Below are positions 1 to 9,390 of a stretch of 64,000 nucleotides of DNA, one piece after another; position 1 is the stretch's first letter; each line of letters opens with the position of its first letter. Made by a program: the position numbers and the translations under genes. The notes beneath the pieces are model-generated. The model did no database searches, was not told the origin of the DNA, and saw nothing but the letters and a program-made list of their open reading frames with translations. The stretch covers positions 4,092,001 to 4,156,000 of the forward strand of contig JARKIP010000003.1 in assembly GCA_029990175.1 (NCBI GenBank), in the 5' to 3' direction. Source of the stretch: Petunia secreta. Lineage: Eukaryota > Streptophyta > Magnoliopsida > Solanales > Solanaceae.

Positions 1-2048
1 AGAAACATGCAACAAGAGAAAAGGCAGTTCACCCCACTGGGGGAGACTTACACTAATTTGTTTGAAAAATTGCAACAAGCCAATCTGTTGAAGCCAATCC
101 CGGGAAAAGTGAACCCCAATGGAAGGGTTGATCATTCACGCCATTGTGCGTTTCATTCTGGAGCACCTGGACACGACACAGAATCCTGCTGGGAACTCAA
201 AAGGGTAATCCAGGCAATGATAGACAATAATCAGATAAAAGTCGTGGGGGATGAAACACAAAATGTGAATCAAAATCCTTTACCAGCTCATGATGTTCAA
301 AACAACGTACCTATGGTAGGGATGGTATGCATAGAAGAGGACTTGAAAGGGAAAGCCGCCAAGCAGATTGTGGCAGTTGGTCCCTCTCCAGACATCAAAG
401 GCCCTGAGCCGTTTATTGTTGTAATCAGGGGAAAGTCAAGAGCGTCTGTTGTCAACAAAGCAAAGCAAGATACTGCTGTTGAGCTAAGTTTCACAATTCC
501 GGCTGCAAAGCAGGAAAAAGTTCATGACAGTGCACCAACATTTATTGTGCAAGGGGCATCATGCCAGAAAACTCCGGTCTTCGAGGTTAAGGCAAAGAAG
601 TGTGAGCCGGTTATCATCACTCTGTCAAAAGTACAAAGGCTGTTCCTTGGAACTACAACAAGACAATTGTGTCTTACAACGGGAAAGAAATCATGGAGGT
701 TGCTGCAGATGTAAATGGTCTAACTCGGTCCGGGAGATGTTTTACCCCGGAAGAATTGAGAAAGGCAAAGCCAGGTCGAGAAGACCAAGGACCCATCAAA
801 GAGCCTGTGTCTGAGAAAGAAGCTGAAGAATTTTTGAAGAAAATGAGATCGACAGATTATTCTATTGTCGAGCAATTGAGAAAGACTCCAGCTCAGATAT
901 CACTCTTGTCTCTACTTATGAACTCTGAAGCACATCGCAATGCACTGTTGAAGATATTGAATGAGGCCTACATTCCTGAACAAACTACTGTGGCTAATCT
1001 GGAAGCACTTGCTGGCAGAGTATTTGAGACTAATCGTGTGATGTTCACCGATGAGGAGCTGCCAGCAGAAGGAACCGGTCATAATCGAGCGCTTCATGTC
1101 TCAGTTAAGTGTGAAAACTCCTATGTCACACGTGTTCTAATAGATGGCGGCGCAGGATTGAACATTTGCCCTCTGTCTACACTGAAGAGTCTAAGGGTGG
1201 ATATGAGCAAAATCAGGGCAAGTTCCTCTGTTGTTCGTGCTTTTGATGGTGGAGTTCGAGAATCTTTGGGTATCATCAATCTTGAGTTAACCATTGGGCC
1301 TGCTACCTTCAGCATTGAGTTTCAAGTTATGGAGACGGATGCATCATACAATCTGTTACTGGGCCGACCGTGGATTCATATGGCTTGTGCCGTACCCTCC
1401 ACAGTTCATCAGGTGGTCAAGTTTACTTGGGATAACCAAGCTGTCGTGGTTTATGGAGAGGATGACTCACAGTTTAACAATAGCCTGGACGTACCAGCCC
1501 TTGAAGCAGTCACTACACGCCCGACCATTATGTATCAAACCTCTAATGTGGTGTATGTGGAAAAGGTAACAGAAGGGAAACCTATACCCATTCCAAGAGT
1601 GTCAGAGACGTCTATAATGATGGCATCTGAAATGTTAAAGCATGGTTTCCAATTTGGAAAGGGCTTGGGAGCATCACTACAAGGCAGGGTAAATCCAGTT
1701 TATCCAAATGGTGTGCAAGGCACGTGGGGACTAGGGTTCAAGCCAAAAGCAACTGATCGCAAGCAAGCAAAGAAAAAGAAGTCAGAAGTTTGGTCTCTCC
1801 CAAAGCCAATTCCGTGTCTCGCTCAGTCTTTTGTGGGTTATATTATGAAACCAAAGGTTGTCGCTACAAACGTCAACACAGTGGAAGACAATCAGGATGC
1901 ACCATTTGATCTAGGTGGCATTTTTGAAATCTGCATGGTACGGCCGGGTGAAGGCTCCAGTAATGCTTCGATACAGTACATTGGCCCGAACGTGCACCTG
2001 ACTAACTGGAATGCAACTCCCTTCCCCATCAAGAAGGGGTCTTGGTAG
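1..2048 (+). pseudogene. gag-pro: gag-pro of element A, 5'-truncated by the window and frameshifted
   Basis: The frame is open from the window edge and matches the C-terminal half of the element B Gag-Pro. It has a CCHC-like nucleocapsid knuckle (HCAFHSGAPGHDTESC, near 145-190), then a linker, then a retroviral-type aspartic protease with IDGGAG (near 1140) and the LLLGRPW flap-side motif (near 1353), and a G-patch-like segment (near 1630-1745). The reading frame changes near 610-640, where codons move from the frame of position 7 to that of position 669. Alignment to B places the break just before KAVPWNY, and it fits a single missing base. The final codon TGG plus the stop TAG overlap a 5' splice site. 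As written this copy cannot make full-length Gag-Pro. Confidence 0.88.
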
Positions 2049-2235
2049 ACTGTTGTTTTACAGTTTTCTTTTGAATACACTTGGATATTCTAAGGGTTGT
2101 ATGCCAAGTGTATTATTTTGCTCATCTTTCCTTTTGTAATTCAAACCCTTTTTCATTAATGAAAGGCCAAGAGCCAAGCTTTACTTCAATCTCTGTTCAT
2201 ATTCCTAATTTTATTCTATTTTTGTTTATCTGTAG
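2045..2235 (+). other. Predicted pro/pol intron of element A (191 nt)
   Basis: The donor TTG|GTAG overlaps the gag-pro stop codon TAG (2046-2048). The acceptor is ATCTGTAG|TGAT at the end of a T-rich stretch. Joining 2044 to 2236 makes a TGT codon and continues in frame into the pol ORF through its MTC tripeptide. The same joint works in element B at the homologous place. Ogre elements are known to have a partly spliced intron between the protease and RT regions. Confidence 0.82.
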
Positions 2236-5200
2236 TGATATATCTGCTGGTCCTGATATCATGACATGTTCAAGGAACTTATCGTCCATCCAGGGACCGC
2301 AATCTGATTTTGGCTCCATAACCATAGTTGAGGTTGAAAGTGACGAAGAAAACATTGAGGAATCTGTTAATGAGATCGAATATGACGGGGAACAGGCAGA
2401 TTTTGAGATGGGCCTGGAAGTTGAACGCCATGAGGGCAAGCCTAAACCCAATTTGGCTGATACAGAGGATGTTAATCTTGGGAGCCCTGATGATGTGAGG
2501 GAAACCAAGATAAGCATGTATGCTCTACCTGAAGTGAAGAACGATATTCGGAAAGTGATCTTTGAATATCGAGATGTTTTTGCATGGTCATATGATAAGA
2601 TGCCGGGTTTGAGTTCTGAATTGATAGTCCACGAATTGCCAATTCAACCCGGTTTCCCTCCAGTGAGGCAAATGCAACGGAAGTTCAAAACTGATATGAT
2701 CAAGAAAATCCATGATGAAATAATGAAACAGTTGGATGCAAAAGTGATTCAATCGGTTCAGTACACTACTTGGGTTGCAAATGTTGTTCCGGTTCCTAAG
2801 AAAGATGGAAAAACAAGAATATGTGTCGACTATCGAGATTTGAACAAGGCAAGTCCCAAAGACAATTTCCCATTGCCTAACATTCACACCCTCGTAGACA
2901 ATTGTGCCAAACATGAGATACAATCCTTTGTTGACTGCTATGCTGGATATCACCAAATCCAGATGGATGAAGATGATGCATACAAAACGGCATTCACTAC
3001 GCCTTGGGGAACTTATTGCTATAGAGTGATGCCGTTTGGTTTGAAAAATGCTGGGGCAACCTACGTGAGGGCTATGACTGCCATTTTCCATGATATGATG
3101 CATAAAGAAACAGAAGTATACGTGGATGATGTGATCATCAAGTCTAGAACTGCTGAAGACCACGTGAGAGATCTCAGAAAGTTCTTTGAAAGGCTCCGTA
3201 GGTACAATCTGAAGCTGAATCCAGCCAAGTGTGCATTTGGTGTGCCTGCTGGAAAACTGTTGGGTTTCATTGTTAGTAGGCGAGGTATTGAACTGGATCC
3301 CGCAAAGATCAAAGCAATACAAGAACTACCTCCGCCTCGAACCAAGAAGGATGTTAAAAGCTTTCTAGGCAGGTTGAATTACATCAGTAGGTTCGTTGCT
3401 CAACTTACCACAATATGTGAGCCGATCCTCAAGTTGTTGAAAAAGAATGCATCAATTGCATGGACCGAGGAGTGCCAAGAAGCCTTCGACAAGATCAAGC
3501 AATACTTGTCAAATCCTCCTGTTTTGGTTCCGCCTGAGCCTGGCCGACCATTGTTTTTGTACTTGTCAGTCAATGAAAACTCCTCTGGTTGTGTATTAGG
3601 GCAACATGATGCCTCGGGAAAGAAAGAACATGCCATTTATTATCTGAGCAAGAAGTTCACAGATTGCGAGGCCAGATACACTTTGTTGGAAAGGACGTGT
3701 TGTGCCCTAACTTGGGTTGCACAAAAGTTGAAACATTATCTTTTGTCCTATACCACTTATCTGATTTCCCGGATGGACCCATTGAAGTACATATTTCAAA
3801 AGCCAATGCCAACTGGCAAGCTTGCAAAATGGCAAATCCTGCTTACAGAATTTGACATAGTTTATGTCACCAGAACTGCAATGAAAGCTCAAGCCTTAGC
3901 TGATCATTTGGCTGAAAACCCGGTTGATAATGATTATGAGCCATTGAAGACTTACTTCCCTGATGAGGAGGTAGATGTGCTTGAAGAGTTGATTAATGAA
4001 GAAGAGCACGTGTGGAAAATGTACTTTGACGGTGCTTCTAACTCAAAAGGCCATGGTATTGGAGCAGTCCTCATTTCTCCCACGGGACATTACTATCCGG
4101 CAGCTGCCCAACTCCGCTTCAGTTGCACTAATAACACGTCTGAGTATGAAGCTTGCATAATGGGTTTGCGTATGGCTCTAGACATGGACATCAAAGAATT
4201 GCTGGTGATCGGAGATTCAGATCTTTTAATACGCCAAATGAAGGGTGAATGGGAGACTCGAGATCTTAAGTTGATCGTGTACAAGCAGTGTATGGACGAT
4301 CTTCGCCAAAAGTTCGATGTTCTAAAGTTTAGACATGTTCTCAGAATACATAATGAGCTGGCTGACGCATTGGCTACATTAGCCTCAATGCTTGTCCATC
4401 CTGATAAAGCCCACATTGATCCGTTAGAGATTCAGGTCCAAAGCCAACATGCATACTGCAATATGGTTGAAGAAGAAATTGACGGTCAGCCGTGGTACCT
4501 TGATGTCAAGAATTTCCTTCAAGATGGGACGTATCCTCCATTGGCGGAAAACAATCAAAAGAGAACCCTTCGATGACTAGCAAGTGGTTTCTTTTTTAGT
4601 GGCGGAGTGGTGTACAAAAGGACACCCGATTTGGGACTACTAAGATGCGTGGATGCAACTGAAGCCACGAAGATTCTCAATGACATGCATTCGGGGATCT
4701 GTGGACCCCACATGAGCGGGTACGTGCTAGCTAAGAAAGTACTCAGAGCGGGATACTTCTGGCTTACCATGGAGCATGACTGCATTACTTTTGTGCGAAA
4801 GTGTCATCAATGCCAAGTACACGGTGATTTGATACATTCACCCCCTTTAGAGTTGCACACAATGTCAGCCCCTTGGCCTTTCACAGCATGGGGGATGGAT
4901 GTTATCGGGCCTATTGAACCAAGAGCATCAAATGGGCACAGATTCATTCTTGTTGCAATAGATTACTTCACCAAATGGGTTGAGGCCGTGACTCTCAAAT
5001 CCGTGACCAAGAAAGCTGTGGTGGATTTCGTTCATTCTAACATTATTTGTCGCTTTGGTATCCCAAGTACCATCATCACTGATAATGCGGCAAATCTGAA
5101 CAGTCATTTAATGAATGACGTGTGTGAAAGATTCAAGATCATGCACCGAAATTCCACACCTTACCGACCAAAGGCAAATGGTGCGGTTGAAGCAGCCAAT

Positions 5201-5740
5201 AAGAATATCAAGAAGATCCTTAGGAAAATGATACAAGGATCTCGTGATTGGCATGAGAAGTTGTCTTTCGCTTTGCTTGGTTACCGCACAACTGTGCGCA
5301 CTTCCATAGGTGCCACCCCTTATTCACTGGTATATGGAACTGAAGCAGTCATACCCGCTGAAGTTGAAATACCATCTCTCAGAATCATTGTGGAAGCAGA
5401 AATTGAGGACAGAGAATGGGTCAAAACCCGATTGGAACAGTTGTCATTCATTGATGAGAAGAGGCTCAATGCAGTTTGTCATGGTCAATTGTATCAGCAA
5501 AGAATGGCCCGAGCCTACAACAAGAAAGTGCGCCTCCGCGACTTGAAAGAAGGGCAATTAGTCTTGAAAAGAATCTTTCCTCATCAGGAAGAAGCTAAAG
5601 GAAAATTTGCTCCAAATTGGCAAGGGCCATACCTGGTAAAGAAAGTATTGTCAAATGGCGCCTTGTACCTTATAGATCCGGAAGGCAGGACAACTGAAAT
5701 ACCCGTCAATGCAGACGCGGTCAAGAGGTACTACATTTGA
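2236..5740 (+). pseudogene. pol: pol of element A (RT, RNase H, aRNH, integrase) with one nonsense codon
   Basis: The exon starts after the intron acceptor; there is no need for its own start codon. Order: acidic linker; RT (VVPVPKKDGKTRICVDYRDLN near 2785; YVDD near 3118); first RNase H (LYLSVNENSSGCVLGQH near 3558); second, archaeal-type RNase H (MYFDGASNSKG near 4019 to ADALATLASML near 4390); integrase HHCC finger (HSGICGPHMSG through CHQCQVH near 4690-4820) and DDE core (GMDVIGP, ITDN, AVEAANK). The frame is interrupted at 4574-4576 by TGA where elements B and C have an arginine codon (CGC/CGA), a change expected from CpG deamination. The stop separates integrase from RT/RNase H. The integrase part then runs intact to 5740. 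Confidence 0.92.
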
Positions 5741-5927
5741 CTCCAAGATGGCTTTCAAATCGGGATGAATGCAAGAATTTTGTTCTCTTTTGCTATCCCA
5801 AAATGTATCCCTTATTAGCACTTTGAACATTGTACTTTCGAGACATGTTCTCCGTTTGGAATCAATGTAATTGTACCAAAATGAAATGAAACTTAAAAGC
5901 ATCAAAAGAAACCTGGGCATTTGCCTA

Positions 5928-5990
5928 GAGCTACGTCTGACCTGATTCCTCTCAAGAGGATACGTAGGCAACCATTCTGGTGCGGTCGCA
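5928..5990 (+). other. 3' UTR conserved block CR1 (element A)
   Basis: The block contains CTGACCTGATTCCT, a short TCCTC/GAGGA hairpin, GGATACGTAGGCA and then GGTGCGGTC. It lies about 190 nt after the integrase stop. Elements B and C carry it at the same place, and a diverged second copy occurs just upstream of the 3' LTR in each. Function unknown. Confidence 0.75.
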
Positions 5991-6310
5991 ATAAAAGAAA
6001 ATTCCTCTTTCCCTTTCTACTTTTATTCGCGCAAAGTTTGCCTCCAGTCTTGCGGAATATGTCAAGAAAACAAGAGACCCCAGTTTATCCTAAACTTGGG
6101 CAGAAGTTGTTTTTATTTTTTTAATAAGAAAATGGAGGAAATTCAATATTCCTCCCCATTTTCTTTGTGTTCGCAATAAGAGAAAATTTCTCTTTCCCTG
6201 TTTTCTTTTATTGACGCAAAACTTGCTTCCAAGTTTGCGGCCAACATCAAAGGAAATTCAGATCCCCCTTTTTCATGCTAAACTGGGGCAGAAGTTTGTT
6301 TTTATTTTAT
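5986..6310 (+). repeat. Tandem duplication of about 185 bp in the 3' UTR of element A
   Basis: The segment from the CR1 end (CGCAATAAAAGAAAATT...) through GGGCAGAAGTT is repeated once, diverged. Element C has a single copy. Inside the second unit is a hairpin at about 6214-6240 (CGCAAAACTTG, loop, CAAGTTTGCG) that is also found in C and, with one mismatch, in B. Confidence 0.7.
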
Positions 6311-6343
6311 TTCATAAACAAAATAAAATAAAAACAAACTTCT
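6290..6343 (+). other. Perfect AT-rich hairpin, 23-bp stem, 8-nt loop (element A)
   Basis: Left arm 6290-6312 and right arm 6321-6343 are exact reverse complements. The stem starts AGAAGTTTG and the loop is CATAAACA. The same stem with different loops occurs at 46449-46497 (B) and 61510-61563 (C), always just after CTGGGGC. A long poly-A run (about 6403-6428) follows. Confidence 0.88.
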
Positions 6344-6431
6344 ATCATTTTTGTATCATTTATTCACATATTTCAAGAGATGTTGGTGTTGTAAATTGAA
6401 TTGAAAAAAAAAAAAAAAAAAAAAAAAAGAA

Positions 6432-6534
6432 GTCTTATCGGTGAAAACCTGAGAAGGCGCCGCAAGACAAACAGTGAGGAAAAAGATTAAAGAGAGAGGC
6501 TAGTTGGCGAAAACCCGAAAGGGCGCTACTAGTC
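6432..6534 (+). other. Tandem RNA hairpin pair HP1/HP2 in the 3' UTR (element A)
   Basis: HP1 is 6432-6468: outer stem GTCTT/AAGAC, inner stem CGGTG/CGCCG, AAAA bulge, CCT-GAGA-AGG cap. HP2 is 6498-6534: outer stem GGCTAGT/ACTAGTC with one G-U pair, inner stem GGCG/CGCT, AAAA bulge, CCC-GAAA-GGG cap. The loops are GNRA tetraloops. The pair recurs in B and C with compensatory changes. Non-coding; function unknown. Confidence 0.85.
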
Positions 6535-7184
6535 GACTTGAGAGTCACCTCAACTTGGTTATGGTTTGATATCTTCTATGGATCAACTCTCAACAAACAA
6601 GTGGCACTGGTCGGACGAGGTCATCCAAGATACATGTCATGATCATCAAGGCCGCCAGTATATTGCCAGATAAGTTTCCCTTTTCAGAAAGACGTTCCCT
6701 GTCCAAACGACTTTCGCCCTTAAACTTTTTTATTTCCATTTTGTACATCTTGCCTCACCATTAATTCCTCGCCCTTTCGGCGCTAACCTCACATGAGCAA
6801 CAAAAGAAAATTGCAAAACTCTGTCTTTCAGGATTCAGGTTTAATTCCAGCGAGCAGGGCACACCCTCGGCAATGGGAAAGTTCTCAGCAAGTCACGATC
6901 AACATTGATAATTGGAGCCCAGCACGGCACATCAGGCCGGAAGGACGACATACCAAAATTGTATCATGAAGAGTGGATATGTTTGGGAGAAGCTTTAAGC
7001 GTTGTTCATCCCACAGTACTGTGAAAAATAGAACAAGAGTCACTAAGCTTATTTGCAAGATCCGAAACAGGGTGTATCCACGATGCAGGAAAGTAAGTGT
7101 GACATTTGCTATGTTGCTAAGAAAGAGCTAGGACTACTTGAACTGGGATAGTTGCGCTAGATGTCAGACGGAACTCCATTCTCT
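6535..7184 (+). other. Non-coding 3' UTR of element A between the hairpins and the repeat array
   Basis: No ORF of note. The segment is shared with element C in reverse (about 60660-61290), for example the CCAGCACGGCACATCAGG stretch near 6919. It belongs to the element and is not host DNA. Confidence 0.7.
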
Positions 7185-8460
7185 CTTCGAGTCAATTCCC
7201 GCTAAAACACAATGTCATTTCTTTTCCATATCAAGATCTGCTAAAAGATAGCGATCATTTCCTTTTCGAGTCAGTTCGCTCAAAGATAGCGTCATTTCTT
7301 TTCCATATCAAGATCTGCTAAAAGATAGCGATCAATTCCTTTTCGAGTCAGTTTCGCTCAAAGATAGCGTCATTTCCTTTCCATATCAAGATCTGCTAAA
7401 AGACAGCGATCATTTCCTCTTCGAGTCAATTCGCTCAAAGATAGCGTCGTTTCCTTTCAATGTCAAGATCTGCTAAAAGATAGCGATCATTTCCTTTTCG
7501 AGTCAGTTCGCTCAAAGATAGCGTCATTTCTTTTCCATATCAAGATCTGCTAAAAGATAGCGATCATTTCCTTTTCGAGTCAGTTTCGCTCAAAGATAGC
7601 GTCATTTCCTTTCCATATCAAGATCTGCTAAAAGACAGCGATCATTTCCTCTTCGAGTCAATTCGCTCAAAGATAGCGTCGTTTCCTTTCAATGTCAAGA
7701 TCTGCTAAAAGATAGCGATCATTTCCTTTCCGAGTCAGTTTCGCTCAAAGATAGCGTCATTTCCTTTCCATGTCAAGATCTGCTAAAAGATAGCGATCAT
7801 TTCCTTTTCGAGTCAGTTTTCGCTCAAAGATAGCGTCATTTCCTTTCCATGTCAAGATCTGCTAAAAGATAGCGATCATCTCCTTTTCGAGTCAGCCTCG
7901 CTCAAAGATAGCGTCATTTCCTTTCCATGTCAAGATCTACTAAAAGATAGCGATCATCTCCTTTTCGAGTCAGCCTCGCTCAAAGATAGCGTCATTTCCT
8001 TTCCATGTCAAGATCTGCTAAAAGATAGCGATCTTTTCCTTTTCGAGTCAGCTCGCTCAAAGATAGCGTCATTTCCTTTCCATGTCAAGATCTGCTAAAA
8101 GATAGCGATCATTTCCCTTTCGAGTCAGTTCGCTCAAAGATAGCGTCATTTCCTCTCCATGTCAAGATCTGCTAAAAGATAGCGATCATTTCCTTTTCGA
8201 GTCAGTTTTGCTCAAAGATAGCGTCATTTCCTTTCCATGTCAAGATCTGCTAAAAGATAGCGATCATTCCTTTTCGAGTCAGTTCGCTCAAAGATAGCGT
8301 CATTTCCTTTCCATGTCAAGATCTGCTAAAAACACAGCGATCATTTTCCTTTCAAGTCAGTTTTGCTAGAAGATAACACTCACATTCAGTTCAAGTCATT
8401 TGCGCTCAAAGATAGCAACCACTTCCTTTTCAAGTTAGTCCTGCTCGAAGATAGCAACCA
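7185..8460 (+). repeat. Tandem array, about 15 units of about 78 bp, in the 3' UTR of element A
   Basis: The core AAGATCTGCTAAAAGATAGC recurs at about 7232, 7310, 7388, 7465, 7541, 7620, 7697, 7776, 7854, 7931, 8009, 8086, 8164, 8241 and 8318. Each unit also has a second, related half (GCTCAAAGATAGCGTCATTT). Units decay after 8340. Element C has about eight units of the same repeat; element B has unrelated repeats here. 3' UTR arrays of this kind are known in plant LTR elements as sources of satellite DNA. Confidence 0.9.
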
Positions 8461-8699
8461 TCCCTAGCTTCAAGTCAAGACCTGGTTGAAACAGATACGA
8501 CCATTTCAAGTTTCAGATGATGCTTGCCCATACAACGGGCGATGGAGCTGTCCCTCAAGCCAAGATTTACCTCAAGGAAGCATGAAGAGTAGTCTAGGAA
8601 TTGTAATTTTACATTTTTCCTTGTGTTTCCATTCCTTATAAAGCAACGACCACCAGCAAGCGACCAGTACTCAGCAACGATAGCCTTTGTGTGCCTAAG

Positions 8700-8825
8700 A
8701 GTGTCTAGTATCAGCCCCAAGTGTGTCTAGAAGAGTCTCTAGTTGGTCCTAGTTAGTCTAGAGCGTCTAGTGCTGTCTTAGTAGTCTAGTTGTCTAGTGT
8801 TGTCTTAGTGAGTCTAGTGTCTGTT
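8700..8825 (+). repeat. GTCTAG-rich degenerate simple repeat
   Basis: Short irregular repeats of GTCTAG(T/A)GT. The equivalent stretch occurs in B (about 48405-48540) and C (about 59571-59690). Low complexity, non-coding. Confidence 0.6.
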
Positions 8826-8860
8826 TGAATGCGGTAGTTCCAGCTGCCGTACATGAGGAA

Positions 8861-8980
8861 CTACATTGACCTGATTCCTTAGTCCGGGGATATGTAGGTA
8901 ACTTTGTTCTCGGTTAGAACCGAAATTCAAGGTACGGTCACCGTTTTGAAAAGCATTGCTCTCGGCTAGAACTGAAAAGC
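8861..8980 (+). other. Second CR1-like block plus two small hairpins (element A)
   Basis: TTGACCTGATTCCT ... GGATATGTAGGTA ... GGTACGGTC repeats the order of motifs in CR1 (5928-5990). Two hairpin-like sequences follow or are embedded: TCGGTTAGAACCGA near 8910 and a weaker TCGGCTAGAACTGA near 8964. The arrangement is shared with B and C. Confidence 0.7.
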
Positions 8981-9030
8981 CAAAATTAGTTGTCGATTAC
9001 TTCTTTGTCCGAAAACTCTTCGTGTTCCCG

Positions 9031-9046
9031 AACAAAGAGGGGCAGC
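9031..9046 (+). promoter_or_regulatory. Polypurine tract of element A
   Basis: AACAAAGAGGGGCAGC lies directly before the LTR 5' end (TGTAATC). Its first bases pair with TCTTTGT about 30 nt upstream, so the tract sits on one arm of a small hairpin. Priming of plus-strand DNA is the known role of this site. Confidence 0.8.
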
Positions 9047-9382
9047 TGTAATCACCTAATTTTGGCACACATAATTAAAAAATAGTCAAAATAGTCGTAT
9101 TAGATTCTTAGGACGTCTCGTCAAATTTTTTCGGACTTCTAGTGTTTATTCTTAGCTAAATTTGTCTTTAATTAGGATGGAAAATATGAAAATTACCGAA
9201 AATTGCTTGTTATGTGTCTAATTGTAATCTATGTTTAATTGTGATATTTAGTGTAGATTATGTGATCTTATGTTAGTTAATTTTGTGTGTATAAATCATT
9301 TTTGTGGCTATATATAAAAAAATATATCAGCCCAGTACATTGGCCCGTCAGCCCATTTGTTTAACCCGGCCCATACCCCACC

Positions 9383-9390
9383 TATATAAA
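9383..9390 (+). promoter_or_regulatory. LTR TATA box 1 (element A), with leader and 5' splice-like site
   Basis: TATATAAA is followed by a GC-rich segment with a 9-bp-stem hairpin (9503-9526, CCGGCCACC/GGTGGCCGG) and then a good 5' splice-site match, CCG|GTGAGT, at 9653/9654. Equivalent TATA-plus-donor pairs occur in B (31235 and 31492/31493) and C (59074-59081 and 58801/58800). It looks like a plant gene promoter with a first exon. Use is inferred. Confidence 0.5.

Noticed and set aside
2588..3322. 244-aa minus-strand ORF antisense to RT of element A
   Set aside because: Shadow of the conserved RT frame; similar antisense ORFs over other pol regions have no independent signal.
1..6000. Integrated plant pararetrovirus (caulimovirid) as the source of the RT
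   Set aside because: Integrase, two RNase H domains, LTRs and a polypurine tract are present and there is no movement protein. This is Tat/Ogre-type Ty3/gypsy.
7185..8460. Possible CRISPR-like array (regular repeats)
   Set aside because: Whole units are repeated with no unique spacers, in a plant retrotransposon 3' UTR. It is an ordinary tandem repeat.
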